DNA from: Flavobacterium rivuli WB 3.3-2 = DSM 21788
GTDB lineage: Bacteria; Bacteroidota; Bacteroidia; Flavobacteriales; Flavobacteriaceae
Length of the DNA: 64,000 nucleotides
Assembly (NCBI RefSeq): GCF_000378485.1
Contig: NZ_KB899970.1
Span: 186,001-250,000 of the forward strand
Direction of reading: 5' to 3'
The position numbers were made by a program, and so were the translations under genes. This document shows, in pieces, positions 25,350 to 34,753 of the stretch. How positions within the stretch are numbered: the stretch's first letter is position 1; each line of letters opens with the position of its first letter. The notes under the pieces are model-generated. The model saw nothing but the letters and a program-made list of their open reading frames with translations. It was not told where the DNA came from and made no database searches.

Positions 25350-26089
25350 TAGCTTAATAGTAACTGGGTTAAAAGATAATCTATCAGTATGATTACCACG
25401 CAGGTCCATACAAACGATGTTGTACTTGCCTTACCAACTTCGAGTGCGCCACCTTTCATGTAAAAACCATGAAAAGAGGGAATAGTTGCAAGCACAAACC
25501 CAAAAATAAATGTTTTAATAAAGGCGTATAATATGTGGAAGGGATGAAAATCGGTCTGTATACCCCTTATAAATTCGTCGCTGCCCACAAAACCTCCATA
25601 AACTGCTGCAAGCCATCCGCCCATAATACCTAAACATATAGATATTGCAATAACAAACGGGTATAGGATAAGTGCTATAATTTTAGGGAATACCAGGTAG
25701 TTAAGCGAGTTAACTCCCATAACCTCAAGCGCATCAATTTGTTCTGTAACACGCATGGTGCCTATACTCGATGTAATGTAAGACCCTGCACGCCCTGCCA
25801 TAATTATAGAAATAAAGGTAGGGGAGAACTCCAGTATTACAGATTGCCTTGTGGCAAATGCAATAAGCGATTTAGGGATAAGCGGGTTAGTAAGGTTAAG
25901 GGCGGTTTGTATGGCCACAACCCCACCTATAAAGAAAGAGATGAAGGCTACAATTGCCATAGAGCCTATAATAAGGTCGTCTACTTCTTTAAATATCAAC
26001 GGCCTCATAACCACCCATTTTGTGGGTTTGTTAAAAACTTCCTTAAGCATAAGAAAGTAGCGCCCTATCTGGTCTAATATTTTAATCAT
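25349..26089 (-). CDS. ABC transporter permease, MlaE type
   Basis: A 246-residue inner-membrane permease with about five to six hydrophobic segments and the MlaE signature EFSPTFISIIMAGRAGS...IGTMRVTEQIDALEVMG. It forms the transmembrane part of a lipid ABC transporter with the ATPase encoded immediately downstream. Known MlaFEDB systems maintain outer-membrane lipid asymmetry; direction and cargo here are inferred from the family. Confidence 0.93.
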   Translation of the reverse strand: MIKILDQIGRYFLMLKEVFNKPTKWVVMRPLIFKEVDDLIIGSMAIVAFISFFIGGVVAIQTALNLTNPLIPKSLIAFATRQSVILEFSPTFISIIMAGRAGSYITSSIGTMRVTEQIDALEVMGVNSLNYLVFPKIIALILYPFVIAISICLGIMGGWLAAVYGGFVGSDEFIRGIQTDFHPFHILYAFIKTFIFGFVLATIPSFHGFYMKGGALEVGKASTTSFVWTCVVIILIDYLLTQLLLS

Positions 26090-26171
26090 TTATCAAAGGA
26101 AAATATTGGCTAATGTACCTATTTGTATCCGGTTATTGTTATTACTTAATAGTTTTTTAATACTTATCGTA

Positions 26172-27020
26172 CTAAAACAGTTTCTCTTTCATCTTTTTCC
26201 AGCGGTAACTGCGTATAAATTTTGCCTGCTCATTAGTTACTAATAATGGCCTGCCGCTGCTCTTTGCCTGTAAGAATCCTTTTATGTAATCTATAAAAAG
26301 CAACGGTTTCTTTTTGCGCATGGCAAGCTTGGCACCTGCAATGGTTGTAATAAGAAGCCCGTAACCAAGCGTATAAAAAGCCTCCCCCTGCTTGTATCTG
26401 GCAGCTTGATTATAATTTGCCCCGGTAGGTTTAAGGTGTTTTACAACCAGGTTCTCTATAGTAACAACTTTCCATCCGTAAAATTTGCACAATAACTCAT
26501 CTACCGTGTCCCATCCCATTTGCGGTCGCAGTTTATCTATTTGTAAAAAACAGGCCTTGCGGTATGCCTTAAATGCCCCCCGAATATGGTCTTTATCGGT
26601 AAGGCTTTCAATTACCCAGTTGCCGTCTTTTTCTATGTAGGCAAATCCGCCTGCCATTCCCACTTTGTCATCGGCTTTAAAAGTGTTAAGTACAGTTTCA
26701 AAATAATTGAGAGGAAGTATCAGGTCGGCATCAAGTTTCACTATAATATCATAGTCTTCATCAACGGTTTCATAACCTGCATTAAAAGCCTGTATTACCT
26801 TGCTGCCGGGCATGTGTACCGCGTCCGACTGTTTGTTTATAAGGCTTATCCAGGGGTAACGCTCCATATATTGTTGTACTATGGCCGCGGTACCATCGGT
26901 ACTATTGTCGTTTACAATTACCGCTTTTGTAGGCAATACGGTTTGTGCGGCAAGCGACTGTAGCGTTATGCCCATAAAGGCTTCTTCGTTGTGCGCAGGT
27001 ATTATAGTGTAGTATTTCAT
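26172..27020 (-). CDS. Family 2 glycosyltransferase
   Basis: A 282-residue GT-A enzyme. The N-terminus YTIIPAHNEEAFMGITLQSL, the NDNSTDGT nucleotide-sugar loop and the acceptor metal motif VKLDADLILP are visible. It is divergent from a second GT2 gene that precedes a flippase, so the three genes probably act in one surface-glycan pathway. The sugar specificity cannot be read from sequence. Confidence 0.9.
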   Translation of the reverse strand: MKYYTIIPAHNEEAFMGITLQSLAAQTVLPTKAVIVNDNSTDGTAAIVQQYMERYPWISLINKQSDAVHMPGSKVIQAFNAGYETVDEDYDIIVKLDADLILPLNYFETVLNTFKADDKVGMAGGFAYIEKDGNWVIESLTDKDHIRGAFKAYRKACFLQIDKLRPQMGWDTVDELLCKFYGWKVVTIENLVVKHLKPTGANYNQAARYKQGEAFYTLGYGLLITTIAGAKLAMRKKKPLLFIDYIKGFLQAKSSGRPLLVTNEQAKFIRSYRWKKMKEKLF

Positions 27021-27050
27021 TTTTTGTGTAGAACAGAATGCAAATATCTT

Positions 27051-27058
27051 TATTTTTG
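27051..27058 (+). promoter_or_regulatory. -7 element (TATTTTTG) of the GT2-flippase operon
   Basis: An exact TAnnTTTG match lies 21 bases before the TTG start. TTTG at 27023-27026 could serve as -33 with a long 24-base spacer. Confidence 0.45.
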
Positions 27059-27079
27059 CGCTAACGGAAAAGCGAAAAC

Positions 27080-27952
27080 TTGGATAAGAAAATTTTTGTT
27101 ATAATTGTTACCTATAACGGTGCCCGCTGGATAGACAAAAATATACCATCGCTGCTCGATTCTGCCTATCCGGTACGAATTATTGTCGTAGATAATAAAA
27201 GTACCGATAACACGCTCGAACTTCTTAACAGGTATCCTGAGCTGGACATTATTAAATCGGAAACTAATTTGGGTTTTGGTAAAGCCAATAACATTGGGAT
27301 GCAACGTGCTTTAGACCTTGGAGCCGATTACTTGTTTTTGCTAAACCAGGATGCATGGGTTTTTGAGAATACAATTAGCAGCCTTGTAAGCAAAATGCAA
27401 AAATATCCCGATCTTGGCCTTTTAAGCCCATTGCATTATTCGGCTGATGTAAACGACCTTGATCAAAGTTTTGCTACATATTATAGCCGAAAAACTAAGG
27501 ACTTAGATAAATCTACTGCTGTAGCCCCCTTTGTAAATGCCGCTGCATGGATGTTAAGCCGCAATTGTGTAGAGATGGTTGGTTTTTTCGAACCGTTTTT
27601 TGGGCATTATGGTGAAGACCGAAATTATTGTGACCGGGTAAGCTACCATAAATTCTTAATTGGCATTGATGCGGATGCCAAAATTGTACACGACCGTGTT
27701 ATCACCCGCAATTTTAATAAGGATATTACCCAGTCGAAATTTAAAATATTGGCATCACTTTTAAATCCTAACCATGGTTTATTTAAGGCGTATGTATCAG
27801 GGCTGAAAGAAGTACTGGGATTGCCTAAATATTTCAGTAAATTTTATGGGTTAGGCAAAGCTTTTAGCTTACTCATAAAACTATGCGGATATTATGTAAG
27901 ACAACTTTTTAATATTGGACAGATTATTGCTGCCCGAAAAAAATCCCTGTAA
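27080..27952 (+). CDS. Family 2 glycosyltransferase (rhamnosyltransferase-like)
   Basis: A 290-residue GT2 enzyme beginning KKIFVIIVTYNGARWIDKN, with VVDNKSTDNT and FLLNQDAWV as nucleotide-sugar and metal motifs, and the GHYGEDRNYCDRV acid motif. The start codon is TTG (27080): the next ATG would remove the whole first half of the GT fold. The stop overlaps the flippase start by one base (TAATG), so translation is coupled. It likely adds a sugar to a lipid-linked glycan exported by the flippase. Confidence 0.9.
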   Translation: MDKKIFVIIVTYNGARWIDKNIPSLLDSAYPVRIIVVDNKSTDNTLELLNRYPELDIIKSETNLGFGKANNIGMQRALDLGADYLFLLNQDAWVFENTISSLVSKMQKYPDLGLLSPLHYSADVNDLDQSFATYYSRKTKDLDKSTAVAPFVNAAAWMLSRNCVEMVGFFEPFFGHYGEDRNYCDRVSYHKFLIGIDADAKIVHDRVITRNFNKDITQSKFKILASLLNPNHGLFKAYVSGLKEVLGLPKYFSKFYGLGKAFSLLIKLCGYYVRQLFNIGQIIAARKKSL

Positions 27953-29424
27953 TGGAAAAACAAAAAGTTGCCCCAATGAAACAGGTGGTATGGTTTGCCA
28001 TTTTTAATTACATGGGTACCGCCATAGGTATCGTATCTTCACTGCTTATTTATCCTAAAGATTTAGAGTTTCAGGGAATAGCGCGTTATATAGACGGTAT
28101 ATCGGGATTGCTATACCCCATAATGGTTTTTGGCGCAAGCCAGTCGCTTATAAAGTTTTACCCGGCTCTAAATGAACGCATGCAAAAGCAGCTTTTTAAT
28201 TATAGCCTTGTTTCTGTAGGCGTAGTAAGCCTGATAGTACTGGCTGGGTTGGGCATCTATATAAATTTTGCGGGAGATGAATACAATCAGTATTTGTATT
28301 ATGCTTATCCCATTGCTGTATCACTTGCCTTTGTAGAAGTCTTTAAAAAGCAATTACAAGACTTACAAAAAATCGCCGTGCCTACGCTGTTCGAAAAGAT
28401 CTTACCTAAAATAGCCCTGCCTGTTGCATTTCTATTGGTCATATACAATATTGCCGACAGAAATTCGGCACTATGGGTTATGCTCGCAGGTTACCTGCTT
28501 ATACTATTGCTTACCACTTTTTACCTGTTCTCTCATTATAAGCCCGGATTTAATTACCGCTTTAAAACACTTTTTGGCGAAATTTCCCGTAAAGAATATT
28601 TTCGATATAGTATGTATTCGCTTGCAGGCAGTTTAGGGTCGGTGCTTGCTTTTAGGATTGATAATATTATCATCCCGAACATGATATCGTTAAGTGCCAA
28701 TGGAGTTTTTGGTATTGGAGCTATCTTAGCCAGTACATTACAAATACCCGCGGTAGGTATGTTTGCGTTGTACTCGCCTGTAATAAGCAATCATTTAAGG
28801 AACGGCAATTTTAAGGATTTAGAAATAAAGTATAAAGAAATTGCCCGCCTATTATTTTTTATCGGCGCAATCCTATACAGTTGTATTTTTTTAGGCGTCG
28901 AAGACCTCTTCCATTTAATGCCTGATTATAACAAGCTTAAAGATACTATCCCGATTATAGAGATACTCGGGTTTAGCGTACTTATTAATATGGCAACAGG
29001 CTTTAATGGCGAGATTATTACATACAGCAAATATTTTCGATTCAATCTTATAGCCGTGCTTATACTAATAGTGCTTAACGTGAGCCTGAATATTTGGTTT
29101 ATTAACGCCGGCTACGGTATAGTAGGGGTAGCATACGCTTCGTTCATAGCCATGACGTTGTTTAATATATCTAAGCTGCTGTTCATATACAAGAAATTCA
29201 GGCTGTTGCCTTTTGATAAAAGCTTTGCCAAAATGGGGCTGGTTTTTTTAATTTCAGGCTTGGTAGTTTATTTTTTACCGGATACGGAGTCACACCTAAT
29301 TAACCTTGTTTACAAAACCGGATTATCGTTAATCATAAATTGTATAGCAATATACAAATTACGCTTAGTGTACCAGGTAAATATATGGGCAGATAAAGCC
29401 TTAGGTTATATGTCGGGAAAGTAA
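27952..29424 (+). CDS. Polysaccharide/oligosaccharide flippase (MATE/Wzx fold)
   Basis: A 490-residue membrane protein with about 12-14 hydrophobic segments, the polysaccharide-biosynthesis (Wzx-like) pattern of MOP-superfamily exporters: an N-terminal MGTAIGIVSSLLIYP and FGASQSLIKFYP segment and a central SLAGSLGSVLAFRIDNIIIP. It probably flips lipid-linked oligosaccharide across the inner membrane. It overlaps the upstream GT2 gene by one base. It is flanked downstream by a bidirectional terminator shared with the convergent KAS III gene. Confidence 0.88.
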   Translation: MEKQKVAPMKQVVWFAIFNYMGTAIGIVSSLLIYPKDLEFQGIARYIDGISGLLYPIMVFGASQSLIKFYPALNERMQKQLFNYSLVSVGVVSLIVLAGLGIYINFAGDEYNQYLYYAYPIAVSLAFVEVFKKQLQDLQKIAVPTLFEKILPKIALPVAFLLVIYNIADRNSALWVMLAGYLLILLLTTFYLFSHYKPGFNYRFKTLFGEISRKEYFRYSMYSLAGSLGSVLAFRIDNIIIPNMISLSANGVFGIGAILASTLQIPAVGMFALYSPVISNHLRNGNFKDLEIKYKEIARLLFFIGAILYSCIFLGVEDLFHLMPDYNKLKDTIPIIEILGFSVLINMATGFNGEIITYSKYFRFNLIAVLILIVLNVSLNIWFINAGYGIVGVAYASFIAMTLFNISKLLFIYKKFRLLPFDKSFAKMGLVFLISGLVVYFLPDTESHLINLVYKTGLSLIINCIAIYKLRLVYQVNIWADKALGYMSGK

Positions 29425-29446
29425 AATAATTTGATACCTGCCGTAT

Positions 29447-29490
29447 AACAAAAAACTCCGTTGAAATTATTTCCAACGGAGTTTTTTGTT
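29447..29490. terminator. Bidirectional terminator
   Basis: AACAAAAAACTCCGTTGAAA and TTCCAACGGAGTTTTTTGTT are near-perfect reverse complements. It serves both the flippase (+) and the KAS III gene (-). Confidence 0.9.
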
Positions 29491-29507
29491 AGTTGCCTTA
29501 AGGCAAA

Positions 29508-30569
29508 TTATATCTTATATACAATAGCATTGATGTTCATACCGGCACCTACAGATGCAAATAGTACCACATCGCCTTTGTTAAGTTCCTGGTCGGGCAA
29601 CTGGCCCTTAAGCATCAGGTCATATAGAGTAGGTATAGTCGCCACACTGCTATTACCCAGTTTATGGATGCTCATAGGCATAACGCGCTCCGGCATAGGG
29701 ATGCCATGCAGTTTATAAAAACGGTGCACAATGGCTTCGTCCATCTTTTCGTTAGCCTGGTGAATTAATATCTTTTTAAGGTCGCCTATAGCCACACCAC
29801 TTTTTTCCAGGCATTCTTTCATTGCCTGTGGTACATGGTTAAGGGCAAATTCATATATTTTACGGCCATACATTTTTATGTAACGTATATTTTGGTCGTG
29901 CTCTTTATTGTAAGAGCCGCCAAAATATAAAAAGTTAGCCTCATCATACGTGTATGATGCTGTTACATGTGCAAGTACACCACGGTCGCCATCAGGGGTG
30001 CCTTCTATAACACTGGCGCCTGCGCCATCGCTGTATATCATACTGTCCCTGTCGTGGTGGTCTACCACGCGCGACAACGTTTCGGCACCTATAACAAGGC
30101 AGCGTTTTGCCATGCCCGATTTAATATAAGCCTGTGCCTGAATAACACCTTCTACCCAGCCCGGGCATCCAAAAAGGATGTCGTATGCCACGCACGATGG
30201 GTTTTTTATCCTTAGGCTGTGCTTAACGCGTGCAGCAAGGCTTGGTACCATATCTGCCTGTATAGCATCCGGTTTAACGTTACCAAAGTTGTGTGCAAAA
30301 ATAATGTAATCAAGAGTTTCAGGATCTATCCCGGCATCTTCTATAGCACGTTCAGCAGCAAAAAAAGCAATGTCAGATGTCAACAGATTATCCTCCACAT
30401 AGCGACGTTCGTCAATTCCGGTTATCTGCCTGAATTTTTCGGCAACAACTTCATTAGAGTAAGCCAGTGCATTACCTGCTTCATCAAGAAACTGATGTGA
30501 TTCAAAATCTTTGTTAGTAACAATACGATTTGGGATGTAACTGCCCGAACCGGTTATCTTTATGTTCAT
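29508..30569 (-). CDS. 3-oxoacyl-ACP synthase III family protein
   Basis: A 353-residue thiolase-fold condensing enzyme of the FabH/KAS III type. The catalytic cysteine is Cys135 in ILFGCPGWVEG, the histidine is in ILIHQANEKM and the asparagine in HKLGNSSVATIP. KAS III enzymes condense acyl-CoA with malonyl-ACP to begin a fatty-acid chain. Flavobacteria carry several; this longer type with FGCPGW may not be the main initiating FabH. It stands alone on the minus strand. Confidence 0.9.
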   Translation of the reverse strand: MNIKITGSGSYIPNRIVTNKDFESHQFLDEAGNALAYSNEVVAEKFRQITGIDERRYVEDNLLTSDIAFFAAERAIEDAGIDPETLDYIIFAHNFGNVKPDAIQADMVPSLAARVKHSLRIKNPSCVAYDILFGCPGWVEGVIQAQAYIKSGMAKRCLVIGAETLSRVVDHHDRDSMIYSDGAGASVIEGTPDGDRGVLAHVTASYTYDEANFLYFGGSYNKEHDQNIRYIKMYGRKIYEFALNHVPQAMKECLEKSGVAIGDLKKILIHQANEKMDEAIVHRFYKLHGIPMPERVMPMSIHKLGNSSVATIPTLYDLMLKGQLPDQELNKGDVVLFASVGAGMNINAIVYKI

Positions 30570-30698
30570 TTTTAAAACTGTTGGTTTAACAAGCTAATTT
30601 ACTTATAAAAAATGTTATAGCAATGCAAAAATTAGTATGCTTGCATATAAATTATAGTTAAATAAGGTTTGGCAAACTTATAGTAAAAATATCACATT

Positions 30699-31070
30699 TT
30701 ACGCACCGTAAATCTTTATTTTCATAACTGTAGCAATAGATTGTGCCCTCGTTTTAGCTTTTTCACAATTAGGTCCTGTAAACAACAAATCGGTAACACT
30801 ATTAAAGTGGTTAAGCCAGGTTTCAAAATGCGTATCCGTAAGCTTTTCCTTATGGTTTAGGTCAAGGTGAATTTGCATAACGTTTTTGCGATAGCCTCCG
30901 GTGTAAAAAACGCTTTGCTCCCAAAAATCTACAATATGTGGCATGTGCTCAGCAAGGTTAATTTGGGCAACATCTGTAAACATATAATTTATGGCCGGGT
31001 CTTGCAGTAACTTATCGTAAAAAGCTTTAAGCAGTATTTCAAGGTCCTGCCTGTTTTCTATGTCTTTCAT
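30699..31070 (-). CDS. Group III truncated hemoglobin
   Basis: A 123-residue heme protein of the truncated (2-on-2) globin group III. FYDKLLQDPAINYMF, HMPHIVDFWEQSVF and the MQIHLDLNHKEKL segment with the expected proximal histidine are visible. Members bind oxygen or NO; the role here (NO detoxification or oxygen handling) is inferred. It is monocistronic, between the KAS III gene and a toxin-antitoxin pair. Confidence 0.9.
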   Translation of the reverse strand: MKDIENRQDLEILLKAFYDKLLQDPAINYMFTDVAQINLAEHMPHIVDFWEQSVFYTGGYRKNVMQIHLDLNHKEKLTDTHFETWLNHFNSVTDLLFTGPNCEKAKTRAQSIATVMKIKIYGA

Positions 31071-31112
31071 TGTAAGTTTTAATTTATCTAATCAGATTTC
31101 ATGAAATTTTAA

Positions 31113-31406
31113 TCAGAGTTTAGGACTTCTGGAAGTATGATAGACAGCGATTATGTTTACCTGATTTTCTTGTAATATAAATTCGTAATGAATTCCATAT
31201 GGAAATTTGTTGCTAAATGCAACTCTTATATTAGAATAGCGAATACTGTAGACGAGTGGATTTTCGGTAATATATGTAATGTTTACATTTATATCCCGCA
31301 GAAAAATAAGGCCTAAGCCTTTCTTAGCATTATTGTACCATTCTGCAGCCTCCCGTAAATCTGATTTTACGGTATCAGCCACATATTTTTTATTTTTCAT
31401 CTCCAA
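31113..31406 (-). CDS. RelE/ParE-type toxin
   Basis: A 97-residue RelE/ParE fold protein. The tell-tale signs are DLREAAEWYNNAKKGLG, the central YSIRYSNIRVAFSNKFPYGIHYEF strand pair and the C-terminal IIAVYHTSRSPKL. Overlap of its start with the antitoxin stop (ATG at 31406 or 31400) shows coupled translation. ParE members poison gyrase and RelE members cut mRNA; which applies is not clear. Both partners look intact. Confidence 0.87.
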   Translation of the reverse strand: MEMKNKKYVADTVKSDLREAAEWYNNAKKGLGLIFLRDINVNITYITENPLVYSIRYSNIRVAFSNKFPYGIHYEFILQENQVNIIAVYHTSRSPKL

Positions 31407-31632
31407 ATTCCTGTTCCAGTTCTGACATCATAATGTCAAAATCAATTAGCGATTCAGGATGATTTTTTATATGCTCTTTTCTTTTAAGTGTCTCTTCTTT
31501 TTGCCATGCAGGGATATAGAAATCCTCTTCCACAGTTATGGAGATTGGTTTTTTCTTGAATGCTGCTTTAAGCGTATCAATGAAATCGGCAGAGATTTCA
31601 TCAGCTGAGGAAAAATGAAAAGTAGTTTCCAT
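31390..31632 (-). CDS. Antitoxin of the RelE/ParE-type pair
   Basis: An 80-residue acidic protein encoded upstream of and overlapping the toxin. Its opening METTFHFSSADEISADFIDTLKAAFK and ISITVEED are typical of Bacteroidota antitoxins; the acidic, helical C-terminus (about 50-80) should wrap the toxin. A DNA-binding N-terminal fold would give autoregulation. A palindromic element lies just upstream (31682-31747). Confidence 0.82.
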   Translation of the reverse strand: METTFHFSSADEISADFIDTLKAAFKKKPISITVEEDFYIPAWQKEETLKRKEHIKNHPESLIDFDIMMSELEQEFGDEK

Positions 31633-31681
31633 AGTAGAAAGATTTTATCAAAGTTACAAATAAAAGATCAAGCTAAAAATT

Positions 31682-31747
31682 AAAGCCACGAATTACACGA
31701 TGTTTTCACAAGATTAAATTAGTGAAAATTCGTGCAATTCGTGGCTT
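31682..31747. repeat. Long palindromic intergenic element A
   Basis: The arms AAGCCACGAATTACACGA (left) and TCGTGCAATTCGTGGCTT (right) are near-perfect reverse complements and continue into TTTTCAC and GTGAAAA, giving arms of about 27 bases around an AT-rich loop. It lies between the toxin-antitoxin pair and gcvP, whose stop is 21 bases away. It has no T tract typical of a terminator. Confidence 0.85.
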
Positions 31748-31767
31748 AAAATCTTAGTTACGGGTCT

Positions 31768-34617
31768 TTAATTTTCCATGTAAGCCTCGATAGGCGCACA
31801 CGAGCAAATCAGGTTTCGGTCGCCGTAAGCGTCATCAACCCTGCGCACTCCAGGCCAGAATTTATTTTCATGAAGGTACTCCAGCGGGAATGCCGCTTTC
31901 TCCCTTGTGTAAGGCAATACCCAGTTGTCTGTAGTGATCATTGCCAGTGTATGCGGTGCATTTTTAAGCACGTTGTTTTTATCTTCTGCATTTACCTCGT
32001 CTATTTCTTTACGGATAGCGATCATGGCATCGCAAAAACGGTCAAGCTCCTCAAGGTTTTCACTTTCAGTAGGCTCTATCATTAATGTTCCTGCAACCGG
32101 GAAAGATACCGTAGGCGCGTGGAAACCATAATCCATTAAACGTTTAGCAATATCTGTAACCTCTACACCATTTGCTTTAAATGGTCGGCATTCCAAGATC
32201 ATTTCGTGTGCTGCACGGCCCATTTCGCCTGTGTAAAGCGTATCAAAGTGGCCGGCAAGCCTTTCTTTAATGTAGTTAGCATTAAGGATAGCGTGCTCTG
32301 TAGAACTTTTTAAACCTTCTTCGCCAAGCATTGTTATGTAACCGTAAGAGATAAGGCACACAAGCGCAGATCCCCATGGAGCAGCAGAGATTGCAGTAAT
32401 AGCACTCTCGCCGCCTGTAGCAATTACGGGGTTTGTAGGTAAAAATGGTACAAGGTGTTTCGCCACACATATAGGGCCTACACCCGGGCCACCGCCACCG
32501 TGAGGTATAGCAAAGGTTTTGTGCAGGTTAAGGTGGCAAACATCAGCACCAATAGTGCCGGGGTTTGTTAAGCCTACCTGTGCATTCATGTTGGCACCAT
32601 CCATATATACCTGGCCGCCATTTTCATGGATAATGTTTATAACTTCTATAATAGAAGCTTCGTAAACACCGTGTGTAGAAGGGTAAGTTACCATAAGGCA
32701 GGCAAGGTTGTCTTTGTGCAGTATAGCTTTAGCCCTTAGGTCTTCTACGTCTATATTTCCGTTCTCAGATGTTTTGGTAACCACAACTTCCATACCGGCC
32801 ATGTGGGCTGTGGCAGGGTTGGTTCCGTGAGCCGAAGCAGGGATAAGTGCAATATTCCTGTGTTCCTGACCTATAGATTTCTGGTAAGCGCGAATAACCA
32901 TAAGGCCGGCATACTCACCTTGTGCACCACTGTTAGGCTGTAGTGTAGTACCTGCAAAGCCGGTAATAACGTTAAGCTGCTCTTCCAGTTTTTTAAGCAT
33001 GATCTGGTAGCCTTCTGCCTGCTCTAAAGGGGCAAATGGGTGAATGCTGTTCCAGTTAGGTAAGCTAAGTGGCAACATTTCAGATGCTGCATTAAGCTTC
33101 ATGGTACAAGATCCCAGAGATATCATACTGTGGTTAAGTGCAAGGTCTAAACGCTCCAGTTTTTTTATGTAGCGCATTAAAGCCGTTTCGCTGTGGTATT
33201 TATTAAAGACATCATGCTTAAGGAAATCTGATGTTCTTACATTACCATCGGCAAGGGCAACATTCTCTGTAAGGGCTGTGACTGCCTCTGCAGTTTTGCC
33301 GGTAGCTTCTGCAAATACAGCAATAATATCGTTAATGTCTTTTAGCGATGTTGTTTCGTTAAACGAAATAGAGATCGTATCGGCATCAACATAATAGAAG
33401 TTTATTTCTTTAGTTTCGGCAGCAGCCTTAACTTTAGCAGCATCTGCTTTTACTAAAATAGTGTCAAAGAATGCTGTGTTAGTCTGGTACACGCCAAGTT
33501 TGTTTAAAGCATCGGCAGTTGTTACAGCAGAAGCATGAACTTTATCGGCAATATATTGTAAGCCTTTAGGGCCGTGGTATACAGCATACATACCTGCCAT
33601 AACAGCAAGAAGTACCTGCGCCGTACAAATGTTAGATGTTGCTTTTTCTCGCTTAATGTGCTGCTCACGGGTTTGTAAAGCCATACGTAGTGCACGGTTG
33701 CCGTTAACGTCTATAGTAACGCCAATAATCCTGCCCGGCATAGAGCGTTTGTATTCCTCTTTAGTAGCAAAGAAGGCTGCGTGAGGGCCGCCGTAACCCA
33801 TTGGGATACCAAAACGCTGGGTAGTACCTACCACAACATCGGCCCCAAGCTCTCCGGGAGGCGTTAGTTTTACAAGGCTTAAAATATCGGCAGCAACGGC
33901 TACTTTAATATCTTTAGCTTTCGCTTTTTTTATGAATGAAGCATAGTCATATACCTGGCCAAATTTGCCCGGGTACTGAAGGATGGCTCCGAAGAAATCA
34001 TCTGAAAAATCAAACTCTTCGTGGTTGCCCACTACAAGCTGAACGCCGATAGGTTCTGAACGGGTTTGAAGTACTGATAATGTTTGTGGTAAAATCTCCT
34101 CTGAAACGAAGAATTTATATACGTGGTTTTTCTTTTGGTCGCGGGTACGCACATCAAACAAAAGTGCCATAGCCTCGGCGGCAGATGTACCTTCGTCTAA
34201 TAACGATGCATTAGCGATTTCCATACCGGTAAGCTCTATAACTGTAGTCTGGTAATTAAGCAACGCTTCAAGACGGCCTTGTGCTATCTCTGCCTGGTAA
34301 GGCGTGTAAGCAGTGTACCATCCCGGGTTTTCGAAAATGTTACGCTGTATAGGTGCAGGTACAATGGCAGGATGGTAACCCAAACCTATGTATGACCTGA
34401 ATATTTTGTTCTTGTTGCCTAATTGCGAAATATGGTTAAAATATTCATATTCCGTAAGGGCAGGCTCCAGTTGCAATGGGGCTTTAATACGAATGTCATC
34501 GGGTAGTGTTTCGTAAACCAATTGTTCTATTGATTCTACGCCGATAGTTTTAAACATATGTTGAAGGTCATTTTCCCTCGGGCCAATGTGCCTTAAAGCG
34601 AAAGCATCTGTTCTCAT
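31768..34617 (-). CDS. gcvP: Glycine dehydrogenase (decarboxylating), P protein
   Basis: GcvP is the PLP-dependent subunit of the glycine cleavage system; it decarboxylates glycine and passes the aminomethyl group to the H-protein lipoyl arm. The 949-residue single-chain form contains both halves. The PLP lysine is Lys700 in HLNLHKTFAIPHGGGG. The N-terminal RHIGPRENDLQHM and YTPYQAEIAQGRLEALLNYQT are standard. Other gcv genes are not in this window. I looked for a glycine riboswitch upstream and saw none. Confidence 0.97.
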   Translation of the reverse strand: MRTDAFALRHIGPRENDLQHMFKTIGVESIEQLVYETLPDDIRIKAPLQLEPALTEYEYFNHISQLGNKNKIFRSYIGLGYHPAIVPAPIQRNIFENPGWYTAYTPYQAEIAQGRLEALLNYQTTVIELTGMEIANASLLDEGTSAAEAMALLFDVRTRDQKKNHVYKFFVSEEILPQTLSVLQTRSEPIGVQLVVGNHEEFDFSDDFFGAILQYPGKFGQVYDYASFIKKAKAKDIKVAVAADILSLVKLTPPGELGADVVVGTTQRFGIPMGYGGPHAAFFATKEEYKRSMPGRIIGVTIDVNGNRALRMALQTREQHIKREKATSNICTAQVLLAVMAGMYAVYHGPKGLQYIADKVHASAVTTADALNKLGVYQTNTAFFDTILVKADAAKVKAAAETKEINFYYVDADTISISFNETTSLKDINDIIAVFAEATGKTAEAVTALTENVALADGNVRTSDFLKHDVFNKYHSETALMRYIKKLERLDLALNHSMISLGSCTMKLNAASEMLPLSLPNWNSIHPFAPLEQAEGYQIMLKKLEEQLNVITGFAGTTLQPNSGAQGEYAGLMVIRAYQKSIGQEHRNIALIPASAHGTNPATAHMAGMEVVVTKTSENGNIDVEDLRAKAILHKDNLACLMVTYPSTHGVYEASIIEVINIIHENGGQVYMDGANMNAQVGLTNPGTIGADVCHLNLHKTFAIPHGGGGPGVGPICVAKHLVPFLPTNPVIATGGESAITAISAAPWGSALVCLISYGYITMLGEEGLKSSTEHAILNANYIKERLAGHFDTLYTGEMGRAAHEMILECRPFKANGVEVTDIAKRLMDYGFHAPTVSFPVAGTLMIEPTESENLEELDRFCDAMIAIRKEIDEVNAEDKNNVLKNAPHTLAMITTDNWVLPYTREKAAFPLEYLHENKFWPGVRRVDDAYGDRNLICSCAPIEAYMEN

Positions 34618-34648
34618 GTGTGTGTTGTGCTGTTGTTTTTTAAAGGCA

Positions 34649-34656
34649 CAAAATTA
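34649..34656 (-). promoter_or_regulatory. -7 element of gcvP (TAATTTTG on the minus strand)
   Basis: CAAAATTA on the plus strand reads TAATTTTG on the minus strand, an exact TAnnTTTG match 31 bases before the gcvP start. Confidence 0.45.
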
Positions 34657-34741
34657 GTGATTTATATTCAAATTAAAATGCAACACGAAACCAGATTTTG
34701 TGAATTTTTCATTCGAAATCAATATCGGATGTGATATTGAT

Positions 34742-34749
34742 TATTTTTG
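34742..34749 (+). promoter_or_regulatory. -7 element (TATTTTTG) abutting the UbiA-like start
   Basis: An exact TAnnTTTG lies only 4 bases before ATG 34754, so transcription may start at or next to the start codon and the mRNA would be leaderless. Confidence 0.4.
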
Positions 34750-34753
34750 TAGT

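Noticed and set aside
34618..34753. Possible glycine riboswitch upstream of gcvP
   Set aside because: Only 31 bases separate the -7 element from the start codon. There is no room for the tandem aptamer and no such stems are visible.
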